Below are positions 52,930 through 60,547 of a DNA stretch of 64,000 nucleotides, piece by piece (positions within the stretch are counted from its first letter, which is position 1; every line of letters begins with the position of its first letter). Source of the stretch: Ottowia thiooxydans DSM 14619 (lineage in GTDB: Bacteria > Pseudomonadota > Gammaproteobacteria > Burkholderiales > Burkholderiaceae_C); assembly GCF_000422885.1 (NCBI RefSeq), contig NZ_AUGX01000009.1, positions 310,001-374,000 on the forward strand. Direction: 5' to 3'. The notes under the pieces are model-generated. The model ran no database searches and had not been told where the DNA came from. It saw only the letters and a program-made list of their open reading frames with translations. Made by a program: the position numbers and the translations under genes.

Positions 52930-53616
52930 TAAGTCTCTGGAAAATACCGGCGGATTCGAAAGTGAAGTGCAATACTTGTCACAGAGTAAGTGTCAGAAAA
53001 TGTGATGCGTTACTTTCGATGCGGCCTTATGAAGTTTGAATTCCGTTCGCCGTGGGAATGGTTTAAGCCCTTCGACAATCTCAGGGCGAACGGTTAATAC
53101 ATCACCGTACAGGATCAAGAGTCCAGCTCAAGTTTTGCTGAAGGTCAGCGTACGAGAGGAAGGCCGGATTCCCGAGCGTTCTGAGATTTATCTCACTCGA
53201 GGAGCTGACGGGTAAGGGTGCTCCTGGTGGCGCTGCACTTGGCTCGTCACGATGAAACCCCCTCTGGGCTCGCACGGCTCGACGGCGTGGCCCCCAAACG
53301 CGGGTTACAGCTGTTGTCTACAAAGCACAGAATGGCTCTTACGGTTACATTGACGGGCTGTCCGCAAGGTTTGTCTTCTTCCGTCATTGGCGACTTGTTC
53401 GGGGCGCAGTGAGTTAAAACAACAGTGCCCTAACTATGTTGCCTGAGGTCTGTACGTTACGCTCGGGGTAGTGGGCTGAGGGTGTGTCTGTAGATATCTT
53501 CAGCCTTTGATTTCCTGAGTGAACTTCATGACCAAATGGATGGTCTTACCCCCGCTGGCTTTTCTAGCTGGGCGCCATTCAACCTCGTTAACCATCTCCC
53601 TGAGGAGCTTTTCCCG
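52930..53616. other. Gene-free gap with a diverged palindrome
   Basis: Positions 53043-53092 carry CCGTTCGCC...GGCGAACGG around CCCTTCGACAATCTCAG, a relative of the palindromes at 9191 and 41366. No terminator with a T-run follows gspD. The stretch 53100-53535 contains only short frames without known similarity. TGAGGAG just before 53617 is the ribosome-binding site of the next gene. Confidence 0.65.
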
Positions 53617-54057
53617 ATGTCATTTGTAACTATCTCTGCCTTGTCGCGCCGCCGTACCCTGTTGGCTTCTACCGCCGTTTTAGCGGGCGCCTTGGTGGCA
53701 GGCTGCGCCGGCTTCAGCCCGAAAACGCCCGAGGAAGAGGTTCGCGCCCGTGCAGAGGCCCGTTGGGACTCCCTGGTGAAGCGAGATTTCGACAAGGCAT
53801 ACAGCTATGCGCAGCCCGGTTTCAGGGCGGTTGTGACGCCTGAGGCGTATAAACAACGCTTTGGTAGTGCCGGCTCGTGGAAGGGTGCGCAGATACACGA
53901 GGCCACCTGTGAGGCGGCGCGTTGCACCGTTCGAGTCCGATTGACCACTGCGATCAACATTCCACGTTTTTCACAGACGATTCCCGAAGTCGTGGGTTAT
54001 CATAGCGAAGTGTGGGTTCGTGACGGTGGGCAGTGGTGGTTCTTTGAGAAGCTCTGA
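53617..54057 (+). CDS. Small lipoprotein of unknown function
   Basis: The 146-residue protein starts MSFVTISALSRRRTLL at 53617 behind TGAGGAG, with a lipobox near LVAGC (Cys29), then EEEVRARAEARWDSLVKRDF and a C-terminal GYHSEVWVRDGGQWWF. A CEAARC pair may form a disulfide. Similar small lipoproteins occur beside type II secretion and envelope genes in Comamonadaceae; I do not know the role. The long frame upstream is not a real extension. Confidence 0.75.
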   Translation: MSFVTISALSRRRTLLASTAVLAGALVAGCAGFSPKTPEEEVRARAEARWDSLVKRDFDKAYSYAQPGFRAVVTPEAYKQRFGSAGSWKGAQIHEATCEAARCTVRVRLTTAINIPRFSQTIPEVVGYHSEVWVRDGGQWWFFEKL

Positions 54058-54143
54058 AGCCTTTTGTCAAGTGAACTCGCGCTCTTGGTGTCGTGCAAAT
54101 GTTGCATAAACAAAACAGTACGTTGACTAGCCAGAGAATCCGA

Positions 54144-54173
54144 TTGAATCTAAATCTCAAGCCGTGCTACGAT
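54144..54173 (+). promoter_or_regulatory. Promoter candidate for the exported 574-aa protein gene
   Basis: TTGAAT (54144-54149), an 18-nt spacer and TACGAT (54168-54173) lie about 60 nt upstream of the ATG at 54235, in the right place for a sigma-70 promoter with a short leader. The leader ends in TTTAATGGAGTCATAGCT, with GGAG as ribosome-binding site. Confidence 0.5.
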
Positions 54174-54234
54174 AACCGAGCATTCCAAGAACTGGCTTGG
54201 TCCTTGCAATTACCTTTTTAATGGAGTCATAGCT

Positions 54235-55959
54235 ATGAAGAAAAGCTTATTGGCACTCGGCGCTGTAGCCGCTCTTGGGGGCCTGGGGTTCTCTGGTGCT
54301 GCACACGCTGTGTGGGTTGCTCAAGACGTCGCACTCGCGCCGGCACAAACACTGAGCGCGTCTACCGACACTGGCGTTGGTCACATTCTGGTTACTCCTT
54401 ACTTCAACACAGCTAACCAAACTGGTACGCTGCTGTCTGTTGTGAACACGGATACCCTGAACGGTAAAGCTGTCAAAGTTCGTTTCCGTGGCGCTGCCAA
54501 CTCAGACGATATTCTTGACTTTACAGTTCTGCTGTCACCTGGTGACGTCTGGACTGCATCCGTCACAGAAGGTTCTGATGGTTACTCGCGTCTGATCACG
54601 CCTGATACATCATGCGTACTGCCTGGTATCCCGAACGCTGCCAACACTGGTGGTGAAGGCCAGCCTTTCACGCCTACCCGTCTTGATCCTAAGCTGACGG
54701 CCGAAGCCAAAGCTGCGCACACTCAAGAAGGTTATGTTGAGTGGCTGACTATGGCCGACATCCGCAAGGGCTCTACACTGTACGCTGCTGTCAAGCACAA
54801 AAACGGTGTGGCACCTTGCACGCAGACCGAGATGGATTTCCTGATGGATCCATATTCGACAATGAACACCACAGAAGCATCGGCCTACGGCCTGACAGCT
54901 CCTACTGGTGGTCTGATGGGTAACTGGACGATCTACAACTCGGCGAACGTGACCTCCTACGGTGGTCCTAACTCCGCGATTGTGGCTCTCCAATCCCAAG
55001 AAGCTGGTCCAGCAGTGCCTTCGACTGCTCGTCTGTTCTTCGCGCCACAGATCGGTGCTTCTGCTCCGAACTTCCCAACAGATCCAGATCTGGTGTGGTC
55101 GCAAGAGATTCTCACAGGCACTCGTACTCACCTCGCCGAAACAGCTGATCCACTGATCACTACTGTTGGCAACGGTGGTAGCAAGCTTGTCGAAATCCTT
55201 CCGTTCGACTTGCCTGACCTGTCTACGCCTTACGTCAGTGGCTACCAGTACGCTCCGACTCAGTCGGGCGCTCTGAGCGCTTCGCTGGCTACTACGGCTG
55301 TGATGAACGAGTGGACTTCCGGCACCAGCAACGGTGTTGAGTTCTCTACTGACTGGGTGTTCTCGCAACCAACACGTCGTTACCACGCTGTGGTGAACTA
55401 CGGTGGCTTGTCTGGTACTCCTTCAGCTGTGTACAACACCCAATCTTCGGTGTTCTACTACGGCGGTGGTACCACGATCAAGACACGTAAGTTCGGCGAC
55501 GTTCAGTATGGTTCGATGCTCTGCTTGAAAGACGGTTTGGCAAAATACAATGCCTTCAACCGTGAAGAAGGCGAGATCACCATCCGTATCAGCGGCGAAT
55601 GGTCGCCAGGTACGCCAGCCGGTGAAACCCAAGGCTTCTGCGGCGAAGTCGCAGTGTTGACCTTCGGTGACTCGATGAACCGTGCTCTGAACGCTTCGTT
55701 GACCACTAACAACATCCCAGCTACGAGCCTGCCTGCTGGCGGCGCTGGTTGGATGGCTGTGAGCCTGCCACCTGCTGTGACTATCGGTACTCCCCCACGC
55801 ACTTATGCTGGTGGTTTGCCTGTGATCGGTTACGCTGCTAACACCTTCAAGGCCGGCAGTGGCGCGGGTGCTGGTAACTTTGGCGATGCGATCACGCACC
55901 GCTACAAGCGTCCTTCAGGTCCTGCTGCGGAAATCGTTCCACCAGTGGTGACTCCTTAA
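54235..55959 (+). CDS. Abundant secreted protein of unknown family (candidate surface-layer or adhesin-like protein)
   Basis: The 574-residue protein begins MKKSLLALGAVAALGG and has a signal peptide ending AHA (residue 26). The mature part is rich in Ala, Thr, Gly and Ser with four cysteines (TSCVLPG, VAPCTQTE, SMLCLKDG, GFCGEVAV), suggesting two disulfides, and no membrane helix. Codon use is strikingly different from its neighbours, with GGT, GCT, ACT, CGT and GTT favoured and rare Arg codons absent, which indicates high expression. It follows the type II secretion operon and precedes a parvulin isomerase and a polysaccharide exporter. I do not recognise the family. A surface-layer or fibre-like protein, exported by T2SS or by another route, is the working hypothesis. 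Confidence 0.75.
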   Translation: MKKSLLALGAVAALGGLGFSGAAHAVWVAQDVALAPAQTLSASTDTGVGHILVTPYFNTANQTGTLLSVVNTDTLNGKAVKVRFRGAANSDDILDFTVLLSPGDVWTASVTEGSDGYSRLITPDTSCVLPGIPNAANTGGEGQPFTPTRLDPKLTAEAKAAHTQEGYVEWLTMADIRKGSTLYAAVKHKNGVAPCTQTEMDFLMDPYSTMNTTEASAYGLTAPTGGLMGNWTIYNSANVTSYGGPNSAIVALQSQEAGPAVPSTARLFFAPQIGASAPNFPTDPDLVWSQEILTGTRTHLAETADPLITTVGNGGSKLVEILPFDLPDLSTPYVSGYQYAPTQSGALSASLATTAVMNEWTSGTSNGVEFSTDWVFSQPTRRYHAVVNYGGLSGTPSAVYNTQSSVFYYGGGTTIKTRKFGDVQYGSMLCLKDGLAKYNAFNREEGEITIRISGEWSPGTPAGETQGFCGEVAVLTFGDSMNRALNASLTTNNIPATSLPAGGAGWMAVSLPPAVTIGTPPRTYAGGLPVIGYAANTFKAGSGAGAGNFGDAITHRYKRPSGPAAEIVPPVVTP

Positions 55960-56279
55960 GCGCATTTGAATGAAGCTGCACCGCAAGGTGCAGCCCAATT
56001 CAAGCTTTTGATTAAAGCGGAGGGCAACCTCCGCTTTTTTTTCGTGTTCGCTAATGCTTACGAATACGTGAACGTTCAGGCAGAGCGCGGCGCGTATACT
56101 CGTGCTTTTGAAATCCAATCTCGAATCTCAGCAGTGAGGCTGATGTCTTAATTGTGCGCATAAAGGGGAATGCCTCTGGCCCTTAGGCTGTTAACGCACG
56201 AGGCAGGACAACTTGTCGGCTCAGGTAATCCCAGCCAGAACAAGGCGATCGGGGTTTATCTCCGGATGCTGAAATTTTG
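55960..56279. other. Spacer between the secreted protein and the isomerase gene
   Basis: It holds the terminator described at 56014-56042 and then about 235 bp upstream of the isomerase gene. TATACT at about 56095 could be a -10 element, but no matching -35 was found. No gene is seen. Confidence 0.55.
56014..56042 (+). terminator. Intrinsic terminator after the 574-aa secreted protein gene
   Basis: AAAGCGGAGG, GCAA loop and CCTCCGCTTTTTTTT make a textbook terminator. A second hairpin GCTGCACC/GGTGCAGC lies at 55976-55995. The gene is therefore probably a single strongly expressed unit. Confidence 0.9.
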
Positions 56280-57227
56280 ATGCTTATTCATAAACGTTTT
56301 TCTTCCCTGTTATTCGCTGCTGCAGCCTTGTTTTCCGCTGTAGTCACAGCGCAACCTACTTCCTCTACACCTGCACCCGCGACTGCGACTGCGGCCAGTG
56401 GCGAAGACGCGGTCATCCTGCGTGGCCCAGGTGGTGAAGTTACCGCTTCGCAGTTGCTCGCCGCTGTAGAGCGATCTGTGCCGGTCAGCCTGCGCGAAAG
56501 TTTCTTTTCAAAGCCTCAGAACATTGAGCAGATGGCGCTCTCCATATACTCCCGTCAAACCTTGGCTCGGCAGGCACGCCAACAAGGGTTTGATCAGAAG
56601 CCTGAAGTCGCCGGGCTTACTGGCACCGAGCGCGAACAAGCGCTGGCCGATCTCTGGGCAACCAGCCAGGCGGAAGCTCGGCTGCCGACTCCTCAGCAAA
56701 TTGAGCAATATGCGCGCTCAGTGTATGAAGTACAGAACGCCAGCGTTCGCGATACGATCCAGTTGAGGGTTCGCCACATCATGCTGGAGCCTTCCCCGTC
56801 GTTGCCAGATGAGCAAGCCAAAGCGAAGGCAGATAATTTGTTGGCCCAGCTCAAGGCTGGCGCAGTTTTTGAAGAGCTGGCTCGCGCTGAATCAACCGAT
56901 CAAGGCAGCGGTGCCAGGGGCGGTGAGCTTCAGAAGCCTTTTGAACTAGGCCCGGACCGGACTGCATTTGAATCAGCGGCCGCTGAGCTGACCGCACCAG
57001 GCCAGATCAGCGGAGTTGTTAAATCCGCTGACGGCTATCACATCATCCAACTGATCGAGCGTAAAACCCTTACCGGATTCGAGCGCCGCCGCGCCGAAAT
57101 GGTGGCGGAAACGAAAGCACAATTAACCGCTAGAGCCCGTGTTCAAGTGCTGTCTGCAGCTCAAGCCGGAGCGCAGCCCAACGAGGCGGCGATATTAGCC
57201 TTGGTGCGTGCACCTACTGCCAAGTAA
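56280..57227 (+). CDS. Parvulin-type periplasmic peptidyl-prolyl isomerase
   Basis: The 315-residue protein has a signal peptide (to about residue 25), an N-terminal chaperone-like region with REQALADLW, and the rotamase domain VRHIMLEPSPS, KAKADNLLAQLKAGAVFEEL, GGELQ and DGYHIIQLIE. Such PpiD/SurA/PrsA-like proteins help folding of exported proteins in the periplasm. A TTG precedes the ATG, so the start is taken as 56280. It lies directly downstream of the abundant secreted protein gene, which makes it a possible dedicated folding helper. Confidence 0.85.
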   Translation: MLIHKRFSSLLFAAAALFSAVVTAQPTSSTPAPATATAASGEDAVILRGPGGEVTASQLLAAVERSVPVSLRESFFSKPQNIEQMALSIYSRQTLARQARQQGFDQKPEVAGLTGTEREQALADLWATSQAEARLPTPQQIEQYARSVYEVQNASVRDTIQLRVRHIMLEPSPSLPDEQAKAKADNLLAQLKAGAVFEELARAESTDQGSGARGGELQKPFELGPDRTAFESAAAELTAPGQISGVVKSADGYHIIQLIERKTLTGFERRRAEMVAETKAQLTARARVQVLSAAQAGAQPNEAAILALVRAPTAK

Positions 57228-57320
57228 TTGTTAGAGCCCTTTCTCCGTTGAGATGAAGAGCTGAGTTGGGATTGCAAAAGAATCGTGAGCCTCCCCGATT
57301 AAAGAAGAGGCGATAAAACC

Positions 57321-58133
57321 ATGATGCATATATTAAGCAGTCTGGGCGAGGATTTTCGCGCACTATGGAGTTTACGTCGCCTGGTGGGCGTGCTTACACG
57401 CCGTGAGTTCGAGGCACGCAACGCAGGCTCGGTTGGTGGCATTCTTTGGGCATGGCTGCCCCCGCTGTTAACGGTTTTTGCCTATTACCTCGTGTTTGAC
57501 GTCGTTTTCTCCATGCGTCTTGGCGAGCATGCGCCCACTAGCCGCGTTGGGGCCTACCTGATCGTGGGCATGCTGCCCTGGATGGCCTTTGCAGACGCCA
57601 CACAGCGCGGAATGAGTAGCCTCCTGGATGCAGGCGGCATGCTGCAGAAAAACCCGCTGCCACCCGCTATTTTTCCGGCGCGCGCTGTTCTCGCGAGCAC
57701 GCTGGTGTTCTCACCCTTAGTCTTGCTGCTGATCCCTATCTACACACCCGCGCACCACTTCGGGCTGGGGGTCACAGCGGTATTGCCGCTATATGCACTG
57801 CAGGTGCTTCTGTGTTTTCTATTGGCCTATTTTTTGGCCATTTTTGCGGCCGCCCTTCGGGACGTCGTGCAGGTCGTTGGATTCCTGCTTTCCATCGGTA
57901 TCTTTCTTTCCCCTGTGCTTTTTCCAGTCACCATGTTCCCGGAGCCTTGGCGCTGGGTGCTTTGGTTAAACCCCATGTCTGCGTTTGTCATGGGGTATCA
58001 GTCCGCATTGCTTCAGGGTATGTGGCCCCCGGCTGAGGTGTGGGGTGTGGTGGCGATCTGGCTGTCTGCCTTGGGCCTAGTGCTCAACATGGCACTCTCG
58101 CGCAGCCGAGACCAATTGGTCGACTGGCTATGA
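57321..58133 (+). CDS. wzm: ABC-2-type polysaccharide export permease, Wzm-like
   Basis: The 270-residue inner-membrane protein with six predicted helices starts MMHILSSLGEDFRALWSLRR and shows GGILWAWLPPLLTVFAYYLV and FLLSIGIFLSPVLFPVTMFP, typical of O-antigen or capsule export permeases. Its end overlaps the ATPase start as ATGA. It forms the transmembrane part of a polysaccharide exporter. Confidence 0.87.
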   Translation: MMHILSSLGEDFRALWSLRRLVGVLTRREFEARNAGSVGGILWAWLPPLLTVFAYYLVFDVVFSMRLGEHAPTSRVGAYLIVGMLPWMAFADATQRGMSSLLDAGGMLQKNPLPPAIFPARAVLASTLVFSPLVLLLIPIYTPAHHFGLGVTAVLPLYALQVLLCFLLAYFLAIFAAALRDVVQVVGFLLSIGIFLSPVLFPVTMFPEPWRWVLWLNPMSAFVMGYQSALLQGMWPPAEVWGVVAIWLSALGLVLNMALSRSRDQLVDWL

Positions 58134-59434
58134 GTGGCTCGGCGATGACTCTGCACGCAGATCCCGTGCCATTGAAGCTCAACAAGCTCGGCAAGGAATA
58201 CCTGATCTATGACTCACCGCGCGCGCGGCTGAAGGCCTTGATCACGGGCCGTGCCTTGCACCGCAGCCATTGGGCCCTGCGCGATGTGTCGTTCGAGCTT
58301 AAGCGCGGCCAATGCCTGGGCGTGGTGGGCGCCAATGGAGCGGGCAAAAGCACGCTGCTCAAACTGATTACCGGAACACTCCAACCATCGCAAGGGCAGG
58401 TGGTTCGTAGCGGACGCATTACGGCTATCCTGGAGCTGGGCGCTGGATTTCATCCGGATTTCACCGGGCGCCAAAACCTCTACTTCGGTGGCAGCCTGAT
58501 TGGCATCACGCAGGCGGAGATGGCGCGCATAGAGCCTGAAATCCTTGCGTTCGCTGAGATTGGAGAGGCGATCGATCGCCCGGTGAAGACGTATTCGTCA
58601 GGGATGGCCGTGCGACTTGCTTTCGCGCTGGTGACAGCGGTGGAACCTGATCTGCTGATCATTGATGAAGCGTTGGCAGTGGGTGATCAGCATTTCCAGA
58701 AAAAGTGCATCAAACGAATTGAGCAATTCAGGCGCAACGGTTGCACCATCTTGTTTTGCTCGCATAGTCCATACCACGTGCGCCAACTCTGTGATGTGGC
58801 GCTTTGGCTGGATGGTGGGCGCGTCATGCAGTTTGGCGAGACCGAGCCGGTGCTGGGTGCCTACGAGATGCACACGCGCTTGCTTTCAGCTCCGCCAGAA
58901 TCTGCTGCAGAGGCTTCAGGGCAAGCGCCAGAGGCGCTGATTCTTCCCACTGAACAGTTGGAGGCGGTCGCTGATCCCGAGGCCAGTGCGGCCATTACTT
59001 CAGCAGCTCCCCGGCAGCCCTTGCAGTCCGATGCCACGGCCACGATCATTTCAGTCGATATCGCGAACCTCGGTGAAGGCGATCCGCCATTGCTGGACAG
59101 CCGTGACCTGGTTGCCACGATCACGGTGCGCGGGCATGGCCAGGAGCAGCCCAACATCGGGTTCATGATCGAACAATCGCGCGGCGTTGGCATTACATCA
59201 CTGGCTACGCATGAAGAAGGTGCCAAGCCTGTAGAGATCGAACCAGGCATTTGGCGTTCGGTGCTCACCTTCCCTAAGCTTCCGTTGCACAGTGGGCAAT
59301 ACGTGATCAGCGCCTACCTGTTCGATGAGAGTGGCCTCGTGGTGTATGACCAGTGGTACCAGTTCATGCATTTCAGCTTCGTCATGCCGACCCTGATGCC
59401 CGGATTGGTAAAGTTGCCGCATCATTGGGCATGA
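58130..59434 (+). CDS. wzt: ABC transporter ATPase with C-terminal glycan-binding domain, Wzt-like
   Basis: The 434-residue protein has Walker A GANGAGKSTLLKLI, the signature YSSGMAVRLAFAL and Walker B LLIIDEALAVGD. After residue 290 comes an extra domain (SVDIANLGEGDPPLLDS, IRFMIEQSRGVGI-type segment, LPLHSGQYVISAYLFDESG) that fits the C-terminal glycan-recognition domain of Wzt. In known systems that domain recognises the finished O-polysaccharide end cap for export. The start at 58130 overlaps the permease stop. Confidence 0.87.
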   Translation: MSGSAMTLHADPVPLKLNKLGKEYLIYDSPRARLKALITGRALHRSHWALRDVSFELKRGQCLGVVGANGAGKSTLLKLITGTLQPSQGQVVRSGRITAILELGAGFHPDFTGRQNLYFGGSLIGITQAEMARIEPEILAFAEIGEAIDRPVKTYSSGMAVRLAFALVTAVEPDLLIIDEALAVGDQHFQKKCIKRIEQFRRNGCTILFCSHSPYHVRQLCDVALWLDGGRVMQFGETEPVLGAYEMHTRLLSAPPESAAEASGQAPEALILPTEQLEAVADPEASAAITSAAPRQPLQSDATATIISVDIANLGEGDPPLLDSRDLVATITVRGHGQEQPNIGFMIEQSRGVGITSLATHEEGAKPVEIEPGIWRSVLTFPKLPLHSGQYVISAYLFDESGLVVYDQWYQFMHFSFVMPTLMPGLVKLPHHWA

Positions 59435-59520
59435 CGAGATAAGGAGGCTCCCTCGTTACCTCAGGTTCACCTGGGATTCTCGAGCAGGGGCCAAAAATGA
59501 GCCTTAGAACATCTAAATAA

Positions 59521-60399
59521 ATGACCCAAGAACAAGACCCCATTCTTTCTTTGCAACAAGGTGAAGCCCTTCTGGCAGCCGGTGACAGTGCAGGTGCGGC
59601 CAAAGCGCTTGGCGAGGCGCGGCGGGACGCGCGCACTCGTCTGACAGCGCACAATTTGATCGAACGCCATGGGCTCGACGACGGCTTTGGCCACTGGATG
59701 GGGTTGAACTGCGAGATATCGCCGCAGGACGACATCTTTCGCTTTTTCGACGGCCATCCTACGTCCATCAACCCACTGCGCGACTACCTGGCAGACGGCT
59801 GGCGCACGCTGGCCGAGCTGATGCTGCTGCTGGAATCAGCAGGTCGGCCGCTGCTTGGTGTGGGGAGTTTTCTGGAGTTTGCCAGTGGTCATGGCCGCTT
59901 CACGCGCCATTTGGTCAAGGCTATTGGTGCAGAGCGGGTGGTGGCCTCTGACGTCGTTACGGACGCCGTGGACTTCGCCCGGGAGACGCTTGGCGTGCGT
60001 GCATTCGCATCGGCTGCCCGGCCCGAGGAACTGGTCACTCCAGAACGCTATGAGGTGGTGTTCGTGCTCTCGTTGTTCAGTCACTTACCCAAAAGCAGTT
60101 GGTCGCGCTGGCTGACTCGGCTTTACGACTGTGTGGCGCCCGGTGGCCTGCTGGTATTCACTACCCATGGAGCAGAGGCCGTGCGCCGTCAGGGTGTGAC
60201 CCTTGATGATGAAGGATTTTTCTTCGCGCCTTCTAGTGAATCGAACGCCATCGATGCCCAGGAATACGGAACGGCTTTCACCAGCGCAGACTTCGTAGAG
60301 GCGCAAATTACCCAACATATCGGTGCGAGTAGCTTGCTTCGCCATGCACCCACCTGGTTCTGGCACCACCAGGATGCCTGGGTGATCCAGAGGCCTTGA
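59521..60399 (+). CDS. Class I SAM-dependent methyltransferase
   Basis: The 292-residue protein has SFLEFASGHGRFTRHLV (SAM motif I) near residue 117, ERVVASDVVTDAVDFA and YEVVFVLSLFSHLPKSSWSRWL. Residues 1-60 are a helical region without similarity I can name. Methyltransferases are typical partners of Wzt systems, where chain-end methylation stops polymer growth and marks it for export. Here it follows wzt by 86 bp, which fits that role but does not prove it. Confidence 0.8.
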   Translation: MTQEQDPILSLQQGEALLAAGDSAGAAKALGEARRDARTRLTAHNLIERHGLDDGFGHWMGLNCEISPQDDIFRFFDGHPTSINPLRDYLADGWRTLAELMLLLESAGRPLLGVGSFLEFASGHGRFTRHLVKAIGAERVVASDVVTDAVDFARETLGVRAFASAARPEELVTPERYEVVFVLSLFSHLPKSSWSRWLTRLYDCVAPGGLLVFTTHGAEAVRRQGVTLDDEGFFFAPSSESNAIDAQEYGTAFTSADFVEAQITQHIGASSLLRHAPTWFWHHQDAWVIQRP

Positions 60400-60455
60400 A
60401 TCGCGAACACGTTCTAAAGGTGGTCGCTTCGAAGCAGAAGTAGTCCACATACGAG

Positions 60456-60498
60456 AAAAGCGCATGCTCCAGTCTTTGGTGCATGCGCTTTTTTTTTT
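60456..60498. terminator. Intrinsic terminator between convergent genes
   Basis: AAAAGCGCATGC (60456-60467) and GCATGCGCTTTT (60481-60492) form a 12-bp stem, with a T-run of about ten on the plus strand. On the minus strand the tail is TTTT only, so it may serve both the methyltransferase and the glycosyltransferase genes, more strongly the former. Confidence 0.85.
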
Positions 60499-60547
60499 AC
60501 GCCGTTAGAACGCGGAGTGCCCGTCCAGGGATTCAGGTCAGGAGGGC

